Source: CAVVSD01 sp963757125 (GTDB lineage Bacteria; Actinomycetota; Thermoleophilia; Solirubrobacterales; Solirubrobacteraceae). From it: a stretch of DNA of 64,000 bases. Below are positions 33,442-42,895 of the stretch, piece after piece. The notes below the pieces were generated by a model. The model was not told where the DNA came from and did no database searches. It saw only the letters and a list, made by a program, of their open reading frames with translations. The translations under genes and the position numbers were made by a program. How positions within the stretch are numbered: the first letter of the stretch is position 1; every line of letters begins with the position of its first letter. The stretch lies in the NCBI GenBank assembly GCA_963757125.1, contig CAVWQP010000005.1, positions 362,732 through 426,731 on the forward strand, given 5' to 3'.

Positions 33442-34401
33442 TTATGACACCTCGGCCGGGACCGTCACACGCTCCACCTGCGTCTCGCTGACGAGCCGCC
33501 CGATCGTCGAGGGATCGACGAGCCCGGCCCCCAGCCGCTGGGTGGACTCCGCGCCGCAGGCGACGCCCTGCCGCAGGCATTCGGCGGGCGCCGCGCCGGC
33601 GTAGCGCGCGGCGACGTAGCCGGCGAGGAACGCGTCGCCCGCGCCGACCGTCGCGACCGTCTCGCGCGGCTCGATCCGGACGCGGTAGAGCGTCGGCTCG
33701 CCGTCCTCGAGGACCGTCGCGAAGCAGCCGTCGGGGGTCGTCATGATCGCCTCGCGCGCGCCCAGGCCGCGCATCTCGCGGACCGCGATGACCATGTCCT
33801 CGTCGTCGTTGAACTCGTGGCCGACGAGCTCCTCGGCCTCGAGGATGTTCGGCGAGATGACGTGCGGCTCCGCGCGCACGGCATGGCGCAGCGGCTCGCC
33901 GTCGGTGTCGACGACGGTCGTGATGCCCGCCTTCGCCACCATCCGGATGAGGTCGAAGTACAGATCGGGGCCGACGCCGCGCGGGAGGGAGCCTGCGAAG
34001 ACGACGAGCTCCGCGCCGCCCGACAGGTACATCAGCTTGTCCCGGAACAGCTCGATCTCGCGCTCGGTGACCGCGGGGCCGCGCTCGTTGATCTCCGTCT
34101 GCTGACCTGTCGTCGGGTCGTGCACGGCGGTGTTCGTGCGCGATTCCTCGCGGATGCGGACGAAGTCGTTGAGGATCGACTCCTCGGTGAGCTGCTCGAC
34201 GATGCGCGTGCCGGTCGGGCCGCCGGCGAGGCCCGTCGCGATGACGGGGGCGCCGAGCGTCTTCAGCGTGCGCGCGACGTTGACGCCCTTGCCGCCCGCG
34301 AGCGTCTGCTGCTCGACGGTGCGATGGCGCCGACCGAGACGGAAGTTGGGCACCGACAGCGACTTGTCGATGGCCGCGTTCAGGGTCACCGTGATGATCA
34401 C
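33442..34401 (-). CDS. fruK: 1-phosphofructokinase (PfkB family)
   Basis: A 319-aa PfkB/ribokinase-family sugar-phosphate kinase. It opens MIITVTLNAAIDKSLSV, typical of 1-phosphofructokinase/tagatose-6-phosphate kinase, with GGKGVNVARTLKTLG, GSLPRGV and the ATP/catalytic motif TVGAGDAFLAGYVAARY (base Asp). No fructose PTS gene is next to it, so fructose-1-phosphate as substrate is an inference from the family; a second 6-phosphofructokinase (PfkB) role is possible. Its ATG overlaps the end of the D,D-carboxypeptidase gene by four bases. Confidence 0.87.
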   Translation of the reverse strand: MIITVTLNAAIDKSLSVPNFRLGRRHRTVEQQTLAGGKGVNVARTLKTLGAPVIATGLAGGPTGTRIVEQLTEESILNDFVRIREESRTNTAVHDPTTGQQTEINERGPAVTEREIELFRDKLMYLSGGAELVVFAGSLPRGVGPDLYFDLIRMVAKAGITTVVDTDGEPLRHAVRAEPHVISPNILEAEELVGHEFNDDEDMVIAVREMRGLGAREAIMTTPDGCFATVLEDGEPTLYRVRIEPRETVATVGAGDAFLAGYVAARYAGAAPAECLRQGVACGAESTQRLGAGLVDPSTIGRLVSETQVERVTVPAEVS

Positions 34402-35627
34402 GCCGCCCTCCTCTCCCGACGCCGTACCGCCCGGCGTCGCCGCGCTGCCCTCCGGCGCAGGCCCATGAACAGCAGGCTACCGACCGCGAGCAACGCGATG
34501 ACCACGGCGACGATCACGGGGCCGTTCGCGTCCTTGAAGCGGTCGGCGACGGAAGCCGTGCTGACCGGGGTCGCCGTGAGGAGCGGGACGCGCCCGACGA
34601 CCCGCCCGCCGACGCGCACGACCGCGGTGCCGATCCGGGCCCCGGCGGGGATCGGCCCGCGCAGCTCGGCCGGGACGTCCTGGACCGAGACGGTGAACCG
34701 CTGGCCGCGGCGCACGATCGCCTGGACCCCCGACGAGGCGACGAGGTCGACGTGCTCGTCGCGGTACGCGAGCTTGGGCCTGGCGAGCACCGCGCCCTTC
34801 CGCAGCCCGGTCCCCTGCGAGAAGCTGCTGAGGCCGTAGCGCAGGAGCGTCAGCGAGTCCGCGTCGCGGGCCGCCTCGCTGGGCTCCCCCATGACGACGC
34901 TCACCACCGTGACGCCGTTGCGGGTCGCCGATCCGACGAGCAGGTAGCCCGCGGAGTTCGTGTGGCCCGTCTTCACCCCGTTGACCCACGGGTACTCCTG
35001 GACGAGCGTGTTGCGGTTGACGACGGTGCGCTCGCGCGAGCCGGTCTGCAGGGTCGCGCGCCGGCGGTCCATCGTCTCCCGCGCGAAGTCGTTGCGCCGC
35101 AGCACCACCGCGAGCTTCGCCAGGTCGGCGGCGGTCGAGTAGTTCGTGGGCGCGTCGAGCCCGATCGGGTTCGCGAAGTGGGTGTCGCGCAGGCCGAGCT
35201 GCTGCGCGTCGGTGTTCATCGCGCGCACGAACGCGTTGCGGGAGCCCGACACGCCGACCGCGAGCGCCATCGCGGCGTCGTTGCCGCTCGGGAGGAGCAG
35301 GCCGCGCATGAGGTCGCGCACGGACATGCGCTCGCCGGGCTTCAGCCCGATCTGCGACTCGATCGGCGCCGGCCGGTAGCTCGAGGCACGGAACACGTCG
35401 TCGAGGTCCGCGTGCTGGAGCGTCACGAGGGCGGTCATCATCTTCGTCGTCGAGGCGATCTGACGACGGTCCCCCGCGTCGCGCTTGTAGGCGGCCTGGC
35501 CGGTGCTCGCCTCGATGACGATCGCGGACTTCGCGCCGCGCAGCTGCGGGCCCGACTGGGCCGCCGCGACGGACGGCGCGACGAGACATGCGACGAGGAG
35601 GGCCGCGGCGAGCGCGGCGCGGATCAC
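34398..35627 (-). CDS. dacC: D-alanyl-D-alanine carboxypeptidase (S11 family)
   Basis: A 409-aa penicillin-binding-type carboxypeptidase that trims peptidoglycan stem peptides. From the GTG at 35627 it has a Sec signal (VIRAALAAALLVACLVAPSVAAA), the catalytic S59-T-T-K62, S114-G-N116 in LLPSGNDAAM and K219-T-G in VNGVKTGHTNSAG. After the PBP5-like C-terminal beta domain comes a single membrane span (about 372-392) and a very basic tail (RRRAARRRRAVRRRERRAA), which anchors it. The GTG overlaps the stop of the LysM gene (GTGA). The gene symbol is generic. Confidence 0.92.
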   Translation of the reverse strand: MIRAALAAALLVACLVAPSVAAAQSGPQLRGAKSAIVIEASTGQAAYKRDAGDRRQIASTTKMMTALVTLQHADLDDVFRASSYRPAPIESQIGLKPGERMSVRDLMRGLLLPSGNDAAMALAVGVSGSRNAFVRAMNTDAQQLGLRDTHFANPIGLDAPTNYSTAADLAKLAVVLRRNDFARETMDRRRATLQTGSRERTVVNRNTLVQEYPWVNGVKTGHTNSAGYLLVGSATRNGVTVVSVVMGEPSEAARDADSLTLLRYGLSSFSQGTGLRKGAVLARPKLAYRDEHVDLVASSGVQAIVRRGQRFTVSVQDVPAELRGPIPAGARIGTAVVRVGGRVVGRVPLLTATPVSTASVADRFKDANGPVIVAVVIALLAVGSLLFMGLRRRAARRRRAVRRRERRAA

Positions 35628-35932
35628 TCGCGCAGACGAAGCCGCTGACCCGCCCGCAGGCTCTGCGGGTCGACGTCCGGGTTCAGCTTGAGCAGCTGGT
35701 CGACCGGCACGTCCACGCGCACCGAGATCGCACCGAGCGTGTCGCCCGAGCGCACGCGGTAGGTCTTCTTCGTGCTGACCTTCGTCGTGCGGGTGGTCGT
35801 GGTCGTGATGGTCGTCGCCGACGAGGGCGACGGATCGTCCTTCAGCGTCTTCTGGACGACGAGCAGCACCGCGGCCGCACAGGCCAGCAGGACGAGAGGC
35901 GCCAGCACGCGCGCGGGACGACTGAACGTCAT
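35624..35932 (-). CDS. LysM-domain membrane-anchored protein
   Basis: A 102-aa protein: short cytoplasmic start MTFSRPARVLA, one membrane span (about 12-27), a Thr/Ser-rich linker and a C-terminal LysM domain (TYRVRSGDTLGAISVRVDVPVDQLLKLNPDVDPQSLRAGQRLRL). LysM binds N-acetylglucosamine in peptidoglycan, so the protein is held at the wall next to the carboxypeptidase encoded immediately downstream and translationally coupled to it. The two probably act together on peptidoglycan (inference). Confidence 0.92.
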   Translation of the reverse strand: MTFSRPARVLAPLVLLACAAAVLLVVQKTLKDDPSPSSATTITTTTTRTTKVSTKKTYRVRSGDTLGAISVRVDVPVDQLLKLNPDVDPQSLRAGQRLRLRE

Positions 35933-35971
35933 CAGGCCGGGAGCATACGTCCGGGGATGGCGGCCGGGGCG

Positions 35972-36877
35972 TCACGACAGCGACCATGCAGCGGCCCGCA
36001 GACGCTCGGCCTCCGCGCGCGCCGCGTCGGCCGGTCGCGCGTGCTCGGAATCGGCCTCGTGTGCCCGCGCGATGCTGCGCGACGCGCTGACGAGGCCGCC
36101 CGCCCGGCCGGGCGCGAACGCCGCGGCGAGATCGCTCACGCGACCCCCCTGTGCGCCGATGCCCGGCAGCAGGAAGGGCGCCGCCGGCATGAGCTCGCGC
36201 AGGCGCGCGAGGTGCTCCGGCGCGGTCGCCCCGGCGACGGCGCCGACGTCCGCGATGCCCGACGCGCCCGGCTCGCCGAGGTCGCCCACGATCGCCGCGA
36301 GGCGCTCGTGGACCGTCCCGTCGCCGACGGGCAGGTCCTGGACGTCGGCCGCACCCGGGTTCGAGGTGCGCACGAGGACGAACAGCCCGGCGTCGTTCGC
36401 GCGGGCGGCGTCGACGAACGGCGCGAGCGAGTCGCGGCCCAGCAGCGGGTTGACCGTGACGGCGTCGCCGCGCAGGCCCTCGACCTCGCCGAACGGCGTC
36501 GGGGTGGAGCCCAGGAGCCCCTGGGCGTAGGCGGCGGCGGAGACGTCGATGTCGCCGCGCTTGGCGTCGAGGATCACGAGCAGGCCGGCGTCGCGCGCGT
36601 GGGCGACGGTGGCGGCCAGCGCGGTCCAGCCAGGGGCGCCGAGGCGCTCGAAGCAGGCGAGCTGCGGCTTGCACGCCACGCATGCGGGGGCGGCCGCGTC
36701 GATGAGCGCCGCGCAGTGTGCGGTGACGGCCGCCGCGGCGAGCTCCGCGGGGGTGCCGGATGCCGGGACCGCACCGGCCGCGTCGGGCCACAGACGGGCA
36801 GGGTCGGGATCGATCCCGAGGACGATCTGGCTCTCGCGGGCGGCGACCTGGGCGGCGAGGCGGTCGCCGAAGCTCAT
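35972..36877 (-). CDS. pyrF: Orotidine 5'-phosphate decarboxylase (long type)
   Basis: A 301-aa TIM-barrel enzyme making UMP. The start IVLGIDPDPARLWP holds the first catalytic Asp region, CKPQLACFERLG follows, and the signature VILDAKRGDIDVSAAAYAQGLLG has the Asp-Lys-x-x-Asp catalytic set; VNPLLGRDSL and LLPGIGAQGG bind phosphate. The length and D-A-K-R-G-D-I spacing place it in the larger 'type 2' group found in actinobacteria. It is the first gene after an 87-base gap from the AbiEi-like gene. Confidence 0.95.
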   Translation of the reverse strand: MSFGDRLAAQVAARESQIVLGIDPDPARLWPDAAGAVPASGTPAELAAAAVTAHCAALIDAAAPACVACKPQLACFERLGAPGWTALAATVAHARDAGLLVILDAKRGDIDVSAAAYAQGLLGSTPTPFGEVEGLRGDAVTVNPLLGRDSLAPFVDAARANDAGLFVLVRTSNPGAADVQDLPVGDGTVHERLAAIVGDLGEPGASGIADVGAVAGATAPEHLARLRELMPAAPFLLPGIGAQGGRVSDLAAAFAPGRAGGLVSASRSIARAHEADSEHARPADAARAEAERLRAAAWSLS

Positions 36878-36964
36878 CGGCGCGACGCTAGCAGCGGGGT
36901 CGGCGCCTGGAGGCGCTCCGCTCGGGCTCGTGCCTACGGGCTCGACCGCGTCCGAACGGCTCGT

Positions 36965-37840
36965 CTAGGGAGTCAGACCGAGCGCCTGGCGGAGCTGCGC
37001 GGCGACGTGGGTCGGGCGTCGGGTGACGTCCGCGTACGTGAAGCGCAGGATGGTCCAGCCGGCGAGCTGGACGGCGTTGGAGAGGGCCCGGTCGGCCTGG
37101 AACGCGTGCTGGGTGCCGTGCGCCTGCCAGGAGTCGACCTCGACGATGAGGCGCGCGTCAGGCCAGACGAAATCCGGGCGACGGCGGCCGCCGCGGACCT
37201 GCGCCTGCGGCTTCGGGATGCCGTGGCGGCGGCACAGGCGCAGGAACCTGTCCTCGAGCTTCGACTGGCTCGGGTTGCGGTCGTCGAGGAGCTGCCGCAG
37301 GGCGGCGCTCGGGCGTCGCTGCAGGGCGTCGCGGACGGCCTGAGGGTCGAACAGCCCGCGGAACTGCGCCTCGCGCACGACCCGCTCCAGGTCCTCCTCG
37401 CCGAGGACCTGCGCCAGGTCGACCAGCGTTCGCGCCGGCGACGTCACGGGGATGCCGTTGCGCACCGTCATGTCCGCCGGCGCGAGCCGGCCCCGGTGCG
37501 CCACCACTCCCGCGGGCCGCAGGCGATGCGGCGCGGTCACGTGCGGCACGAGGTCCGGGCGGTCCGTGCAGCGCCAGCAGACCGCCGCGCTGCGATGGCT
37601 GAGGACAGCCCCCGCGCCGCACGCCAACACCGCCGCCATCCAGCGGCCCTCGCGGCTCAGGGCCGCATGCCCTACCGCGTACACGCCTCGATGCACACGC
37701 ACGAGCCGTCCGTCGGCTGCGCGCCGCTCGATCTGCCGGCGATGGAAGCCGAGCGCCGCGAGATCGCTTCGCGACACCACGCCGTGCTGCTGACTCGCGA
37801 GCCGCGAGAGCGAGGTCTCCTGTGCACTCATACGGTGCAT
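36965..37840 (-). CDS. AbiEi-type winged-helix/DUF559 (Vsr-like) protein
   Basis: About 291 aa (ATG 37840; an internal ATG at 37831 is equally possible). The N-terminal ~60 residues (SRLASQQHGVVSRSDLAALGFHRRQIERRAADGRLVRVHRGVYAVG) are the winged helix of type IV AbiEi antitoxins. The C-terminal ~100 residues are a DUF559/very-short-patch-repair-like nuclease fold: SKLEDRFLRLCRRHGIPKPQAQVRGGRRRPDFVWPDARLIVEVDSWQAHGT, with the D...E-V-D active-site pattern and FTYADV. No toxin partner is adjacent. This stand-alone fusion is frequent in actinobacteria; function unknown. Confidence 0.85.
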   Translation of the reverse strand: MHRMSAQETSLSRLASQQHGVVSRSDLAALGFHRRQIERRAADGRLVRVHRGVYAVGHAALSREGRWMAAVLACGAGAVLSHRSAAVCWRCTDRPDLVPHVTAPHRLRPAGVVAHRGRLAPADMTVRNGIPVTSPARTLVDLAQVLGEEDLERVVREAQFRGLFDPQAVRDALQRRPSAALRQLLDDRNPSQSKLEDRFLRLCRRHGIPKPQAQVRGGRRRPDFVWPDARLIVEVDSWQAHGTQHAFQADRALSNAVQLAGWTILRFTYADVTRRPTHVAAQLRQALGLTP

Positions 37841-37900
37841 AGGGGACCCCGGGGCCGGATTCGCCCCCGCAGACCGATCGTCGAGTCGATCCGCCACGAT

Positions 37901-38047
37901 GTGGTCGTGTCCGTCGGCCGCATCGCCTGGATCACGACCGTCGCCGTGTTCGTGATCGCCGCCATCTGCCTGTTCTTCAGCGACTACACCGGCTATGCCG
38001 TGCTGTCGCTTGCCGTCGCCGCGAGCGCGGCGATCAACCTGCGCTGA
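37901..38047 (+). CDS. Small two-span membrane protein
   Basis: A 48-aa peptide from GTG 37901 (alternative GTG 37907): VVVSVGRIAWITTVAVFVIAAICLFF, then SDYTGYAVLSLAVAASAAINLR. Two hydrophobic helices joined by a polar turn. It is divergent from the AbiEi-DUF559 gene and its last 14 bases overlap the end of rdgB on the other strand. Support is limited to the clear amphipathic pattern and the low likelihood of such a run by chance in this GC-rich setting. Confidence 0.5.
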   Translation: MVVSVGRIAWITTVAVFVIAAICLFFSDYTGYAVLSLAVAASAAINLR

Positions 38048-38603
38048 GCAGCGCCTGCAGCTCCCTGGCCGCGCGGCCGCGGTGGCTGATCGCGTCCTTC
38101 TCCTCCGCCGACAGCTCGGCCATGGTGCGGCCGTCGGCGATGTCGTCCGGCAGGAACGCGGGGTCGTAGCCGAACCCGCCGTCCCCGCGCGGTTCCGCCG
38201 CGAGGGTGCCCGTGCACCGCCCGACGACCACGTGCTCGGTGCCGTCGGGCGCCGCGTAGGCGAGCGCGCAGACGTAGGCCAGCGCGCTGCCCGCCGGGGC
38301 CTCGCGGAGCAGCTTCGCCAGGTTCTCCCCATCCGTCGCCGTCTCGCCGGCGTAGCGAGCCGAGCGCACGCCCGGGCGGCCGTCGAGCGCCGCGGCCTCG
38401 ATGCCCGAGTCGTCGCCCACGGCGGGCAGGCCCGTGGCCGCCGCGGCGGTGCGCGCCTTCACGATCGCGATCGCCTCGAACGTCTCCCCCGTCTCCGGCG
38501 GGAGCTCGACGTCGGCCGGCAGCGGCACGAGCTCGTGCGGCGCCAGCAGCACGCCGAACTCGCGCGCCTTGTGGGCGTTGCGCGACGCGAGGACCAGCTT
38601 CAC
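38034..38603 (-). CDS. rdgB: XTP/dITP diphosphatase (RdgB/HAM1)
   Basis: A 189-aa house-cleaning pyrophosphatase that removes deaminated purine nucleotides. Motifs: LVLASRNAHKAREF at the N-terminus, ETFEAIAIVKARTAAAATGLPAVGDDSGIEAAALDGRPGVRSARYAG (substrate and metal site), and GGFGYDPAFLP with a final SHRGRAARELQALL. The start is GTG at 38603, overlapping the rph stop (GTGA), as is usual for the rph-rdgB pair. Confidence 0.95.
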   Translation of the reverse strand: MKLVLASRNAHKAREFGVLLAPHELVPLPADVELPPETGETFEAIAIVKARTAAAATGLPAVGDDSGIEAAALDGRPGVRSARYAGETATDGENLAKLLREAPAGSALAYVCALAYAAPDGTEHVVVGRCTGTLAAEPRGDGGFGYDPAFLPDDIADGRTMAELSAEEKDAISHRGRAARELQALLSAG

Positions 38604-39320
38604 GGGCCCGCCACCGCCTGCGTCTGCACGCCCCGCAGCTCCTCGATCCCCCCGGCTGCGAGCGCGAGCAGGTCGTCGAGGTGCGCCCGGGAGAGCGGCG
38701 TGCGCTCGGCCGTGGCCTGGACCTCGACGAGGCCGCCGTCGCCGGTCATGACGACGTTCGCGTCGACCTCGGCGGTCGAGTCCTCGGAGTAGTCGAGGTC
38801 GAGCAGCGGGACCCCGCCGACGATCCCGCACGAGATCGCGGCCACGCTCCCGCTCACCGGCGAGCGGTCGAGCCGGCCGTCGGCGATGAGCGCCGCACAC
38901 GCCAGTTCGAACGCCACCTGCGCGCCCGTGATCGACGCGCACCGGGTGCCGCCGTCGGCGGTCAGCACGTCGCAGTCGAGGTGGATCGTGCGCTCGCCGA
39001 GCGCCGCGAAGTCCACGACCCCGCGGATCGAGCGCCCGATGAGCCGCTGGATCTCGATCGTGCGACCGTCCGGACGACCGCGCGTGGCATCGCGCTCCCT
39101 GCGCTGGCCGGTCGACGCCGGGAGCATCCCGTACTCGGCCGTGACCCATCCGGTCCCGCGACCTGTCATCCACCGCGGGACGGACTCGGTGACGGACGCG
39201 GTGCAGATCACCCGCGTCTCCCCCTGGGTGATGAGAGCCGAGCCCGCGGCGGTCGGGACGAAGCCGGGGTCGATGCGCGTCGGGCGCAGGCCGTCGGGCC
39301 CGCGGTCGTACGACTACCAC
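38600..39320 (-). CDS. rph: Ribonuclease PH, frameshifted at its 5' end
   Basis: A phosphorolytic 3'-5' exoribonuclease trimming tRNA 3' ends. Clear motifs: VICTASVTESVPRWM, GWVTAEYGMLPASTGQRRERDATRGRPDGRTIEIQRLIGRSIRGVVD, and IHLDCDVLTADGGTRCASITGAQVAF. From the only start in that frame (GTG 39211) the first strand would be lost. The sequence before it still encodes YDRGPDGLRPTRIDPGFVPTAAGSALITQGETR, but a TAG precedes it. One surplus base near 39312 links it to the GTG at 39320, 18 bases after murI, giving a normal 239 aa. Confidence 0.9.
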
Positions 39321-39338
39321 GGTCCCTCCTGGCCGGCG

Positions 39339-40193
39339 TCACGCGGCCACTCCGGCGGCGAGGTCGACGTGCTCGATCTCGCCCAGGGGCATCTGGAGGA
39401 ACCGCGTGCCCAGGGCGCGGAAGGACTCGACGTCCCCGGTCGTGAGGAACCGGTAGTCGCCCTCGCGATCGGCCTCCCCCGGGTGCGCGAGGCCCCGGCC
39501 CGCGAGCGCGTGGCCGACCTGCCGGGCGAGCGCCGCGCCGGACGTCACGAGCCCGACGCCTGGACCCAGCATCCGCTGGAGCATCGGGCGGACGAGGGGG
39601 TAGTGCGTGCAGCCGAGGATCACCGTGTCGACGTCCGCCTCCCGGAGCGGGCGGCAGTAGCCGCGCACCGTCTCGACGAGCCCGGCGTCGAACGGGAACC
39701 CGCCCTGGATGACCGGCGCGAGATCGGGGCACGCGACCGACGTCAGCGACACGTGCGGGTCGACGCTCGCGAGCGCCTCGGCGTACGCGCCGCTGCCGAC
39801 GGTCGTCGGCGTGGCGAGCAGCCCGATCCGCCCCGTCCGCGTCGCCGCCGCGGCCTGCACCGCCTCGGGCCGGACGACGCCGAGCACGTCCACGCCCAGC
39901 GTCGTCTCCATCATGCGCCGCCGCAGCGCGGGCATCGCCGCCGCCGTGGCGGAGTTGCAGGCGACCACGATCATCTTGGCCCGCCGCGCCAGCAGCGCGC
40001 CGGCGACGTCCATCGAGAAGGCCTCGAGCTCCGCGGCGGGACGCGTCCCGTACGGGAAGCGCGCCGTGTCGCCGAGGTACAGGAAGTTCTCGTGCGGCAG
40101 CGCCACGAGCAGCTCGTGCAGGACGGTGAGACCGCCGACGCCGGAGTCGAACACGCCGATCGGGCGCGTGCGGGGATCGCCTTCGGAGGGCAC
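39339..40193 (-). CDS. murI: Glutamate racemase
   Basis: 284 aa; provides D-glutamate for peptidoglycan. It shows PIGVFDSGVGGLTVLHEL, LGDTARFPYGTR, the first catalytic Cys79 in VVACNSATAAAMPALRRR and the second Cys195 in ILGCTHYPLVRPML. The only reasonable start is GTG at 40193, which follows a hairpin without any ribosome site, so translation may be leaderless or coupled. The order murI-rph-rdgB is conserved in many actinobacteria. Confidence 0.95.
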   Translation of the reverse strand: MPSEGDPRTRPIGVFDSGVGGLTVLHELLVALPHENFLYLGDTARFPYGTRPAAELEAFSMDVAGALLARRAKMIVVACNSATAAAMPALRRRMMETTLGVDVLGVVRPEAVQAAAATRTGRIGLLATPTTVGSGAYAEALASVDPHVSLTSVACPDLAPVIQGGFPFDAGLVETVRGYCRPLREADVDTVILGCTHYPLVRPMLQRMLGPGVGLVTSGAALARQVGHALAGRGLAHPGEADREGDYRFLTTGDVESFRALGTRFLQMPLGEIEHVDLAAGVAA

Positions 40194-40217
40194 GGGGCCA
40201 GTCTCTCAGACGGCCCC
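40194..40217 (-). terminator. Hairpin between the pilin gene and murI
   Basis: GGGGCC-a-GTCT-ctc-AGAC-GGCCCC forms ten base pairs with one bulged base and a three-base loop. On the minus strand it begins 21 bases after the pilin stop codon and ends at the base before the murI GTG. It can end the short pilin transcript; its contact with the murI start codon is unusual. Confidence 0.5.
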
Positions 40218-40238
40218 GCCGCTCCCGGGCGACGCCGC

Positions 40239-40421
40239 CTACTTCCCACCGACGCCGCTGATCGCCTGCTTGACCTCGTTCACGATCGTCGTGGCCAGGT
40301 TGAAGTCCTTACCACTCGCGGCCGCCACGACGGCGGTGAGCACCGTCGCGAGCAGCAGCATGATCCCCACGTACTCCACGGTGCCCTGGCCGTCCTCACG
40401 GCGCATCATCCGGACCAGCAT
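40239..40421 (-). CDS. Flp-type pilin precursor
   Basis: A 60-aa class III prepilin: MLVRMMRREDGQGTVEYVGIMLLLATVLTAVVAAA, then a short polar tail. The processing motif G/QGTVEY gives Glu at +5 and Tyr at +6 of the mature protein, as in Flp/Fap pilins. Two in-frame ATGs exist, at 40427 and 40421; the GGAGG on the minus strand sits nine bases before the second, which decides the start. No tad/prepilin peptidase genes are in the window, so assembly must rely on genes elsewhere. Confidence 0.78.
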   Translation of the reverse strand: MLVRMMRREDGQGTVEYVGIMLLLATVLTAVVAAASGKDFNLATTIVNEVKQAISGVGGK

Positions 40422-40637
40422 CGACATCGACCTCCAGGTCGTTTTCAGGTGATGCGCCGATGCTCCGCCGAACGGCGCAACGGAACCAGACGAGGGTGTG
40501 TCGTGTCTGTGACGACTCAGCCACAAGCCCGCAACCCCGCACCGCCGCGCCCGTTCGACCCCGTGAATGCATCCCGAACCCGCTGATAGCCTGCCGCGAC
40601 CGGACGGCGGCCATCGACGGCTGCGCGCCCGCCCAAC

Positions 40638-41366
40638 ATGACCCGCGTCCTGCAGCGCATCTTCCGCCGGCGCGACCCCGACCCCGACGACGAGCCGCAG
40701 CTCGAGTCCACCGACGACGAGCAGCGCGGCCAGGACACCACGGCGCCCCCCGAGGGCGACGTCGATCCGGGCGAGGCGACGGCCGGCCCCACCCCGAGCT
40801 TCCGCTCCCGCGGCGCGATGCGCCGCCGCCTGCGCTACCTGCGCCGGGCCCGCGAGCTGGGCTTCCGCGACCTCGGCGGCCTCGTCTTCGACCTCCGGCG
40901 CTTCGAGCGCGACCGCCCCGACCTCGTCGACGCGAAGATCCACGCGCTCTACGACGTCGACACCGAGCTGCGAGCACTCGAGCGCGTGCTCGAGGACCGC
41001 CACGAGGTCACCGAGCTGCGCGAGGCGGGCATCGCCTCGTGCCCCCGCTGCGGCGCCCTGCACAGCAGCGACGCGCGCTTCTGCTCCTCCTGCGGCCTCG
41101 CGCTCCACGGGCCCCAGCCCGTCTCCGAGGTCGGCGACGGCGTCCCCGCCCAGCTCGTGCCGCCCCGCCCGCAGCTCCCGCCCGCCGCCGACGAGCCCCA
41201 CACGCCCCCGCCGCCGCGAGCCGACCAGGGTCCCGACGAGCCGGCGCCGTTCGGCGACGAGACGACCGACGGCGACGAGACCCGCGAGGACGCGACCCAG
41301 GTCCTGCCGCCCCAGGACGACGCGGACGACGACGGGTCCGATCGCCGCCGCGCCCTCGACGGGTGA
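40638..41366 (+). CDS. Zinc-ribbon protein with acidic tails
   Basis: A 242-aa soluble protein: acidic disordered N-terminus (RRRDPDPDDEPQLESTDDEQ), a helical, Arg-rich middle (RRRLRYLRRARELGFRDLGGLVFDLRRFERDRPDLVDAKIHALYDVDTELRALERVLEDR) and a four-Cys ribbon CPRCGALHSSDARFCSSCG (about residues 134-152), then a Pro/Asp-rich tail. The helical part before the ribbon could be a dimerising coiled coil. Its TGA overlaps the next ATG (TGATG). The product is unknown but looks like a partner of the next protein. Confidence 0.75.
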   Translation: MTRVLQRIFRRRDPDPDDEPQLESTDDEQRGQDTTAPPEGDVDPGEATAGPTPSFRSRGAMRRRLRYLRRARELGFRDLGGLVFDLRRFERDRPDLVDAKIHALYDVDTELRALERVLEDRHEVTELREAGIASCPRCGALHSSDARFCSSCGLALHGPQPVSEVGDGVPAQLVPPRPQLPPAADEPHTPPPPRADQGPDEPAPFGDETTDGDETREDATQVLPPQDDADDDGSDRRRALDG

Positions 41367-41839
41367 TGAGCGCCCCCGAGCCGTCCGATCCGCGGCCGAC
41401 GACCTGCCCCCGCTGCGGCGCGCCGCTGCACGAGGACCAGGACTGGTGCCTGGAGTGCGGGGCCCCGGCGCGGACGCGGCTCGCGCCGACGCCGAACTGG
41501 CACATCCCGGCCGCGCTGCTCGCGGTCGTCGTCGCCCTCGCCGGCGCCGCGCTGGCCGTCGCCTTCGTGCAGCTGACGAAGGACGCCCCGCCCGCGCAGG
41601 CGAGCACCGCGACGCCCGCCCCCGCCGAGGGGGCCGCACCGCCGGTCCCGACGACGCCCGCGGTCACGAGCTCCGTGGCGACGACGCCGCCGACCGGCAC
41701 CACCACGGTCCCGACGACCGCGACCGTGCCGCCCCCGCCGACGACGGTCCCGGGTCAGACGACGCCGCCGACCGGGACGACCCCGGCCGCGCCGACGACG
41801 ACCCCGACGACGACGACCCCCACGACCACGACGCCGTAG
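41366..41839 (+). CDS. Zinc-ribbon membrane protein with Thr/Pro-rich outer tail
   Basis: A 157-aa membrane protein. A cytoplasmic N-terminal ribbon CPRCGAPLHEDQDWCLECG (about residues 14-32) is followed by one membrane span (about 50-71) and an external Thr/Pro-rich stretch of about 80 residues (TPPTGTTTVPTTATVPPPP and similar) to the end. Composition of the tail suggests a wall-spanning stalk. It overlaps the preceding zinc-ribbon gene by one base and converges with the HDAC-like gene, only four bases separating the stops. The two may form a sensing pair (inference). Confidence 0.72.
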   Translation: MSAPEPSDPRPTTCPRCGAPLHEDQDWCLECGAPARTRLAPTPNWHIPAALLAVVVALAGAALAVAFVQLTKDAPPAQASTATPAPAEGAAPPVPTTPAVTSSVATTPPTGTTTVPTTATVPPPPTTVPGQTTPPTGTTPAAPTTTPTTTTPTTTTP

Positions 41840-41843
41840 GCGG

Positions 41844-42875
<1,032 letters not shown>

Positions 42876-42895
42876 CGCGTTACGGTACCCGGCGC

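Noticed and set aside
36965..37840. Toxin-antitoxin module
   Set aside because: The AbiEi-like domain is fused to a DUF559 nuclease-like domain and no AbiEii-type toxin gene is adjacent; such solitary fusions are common.
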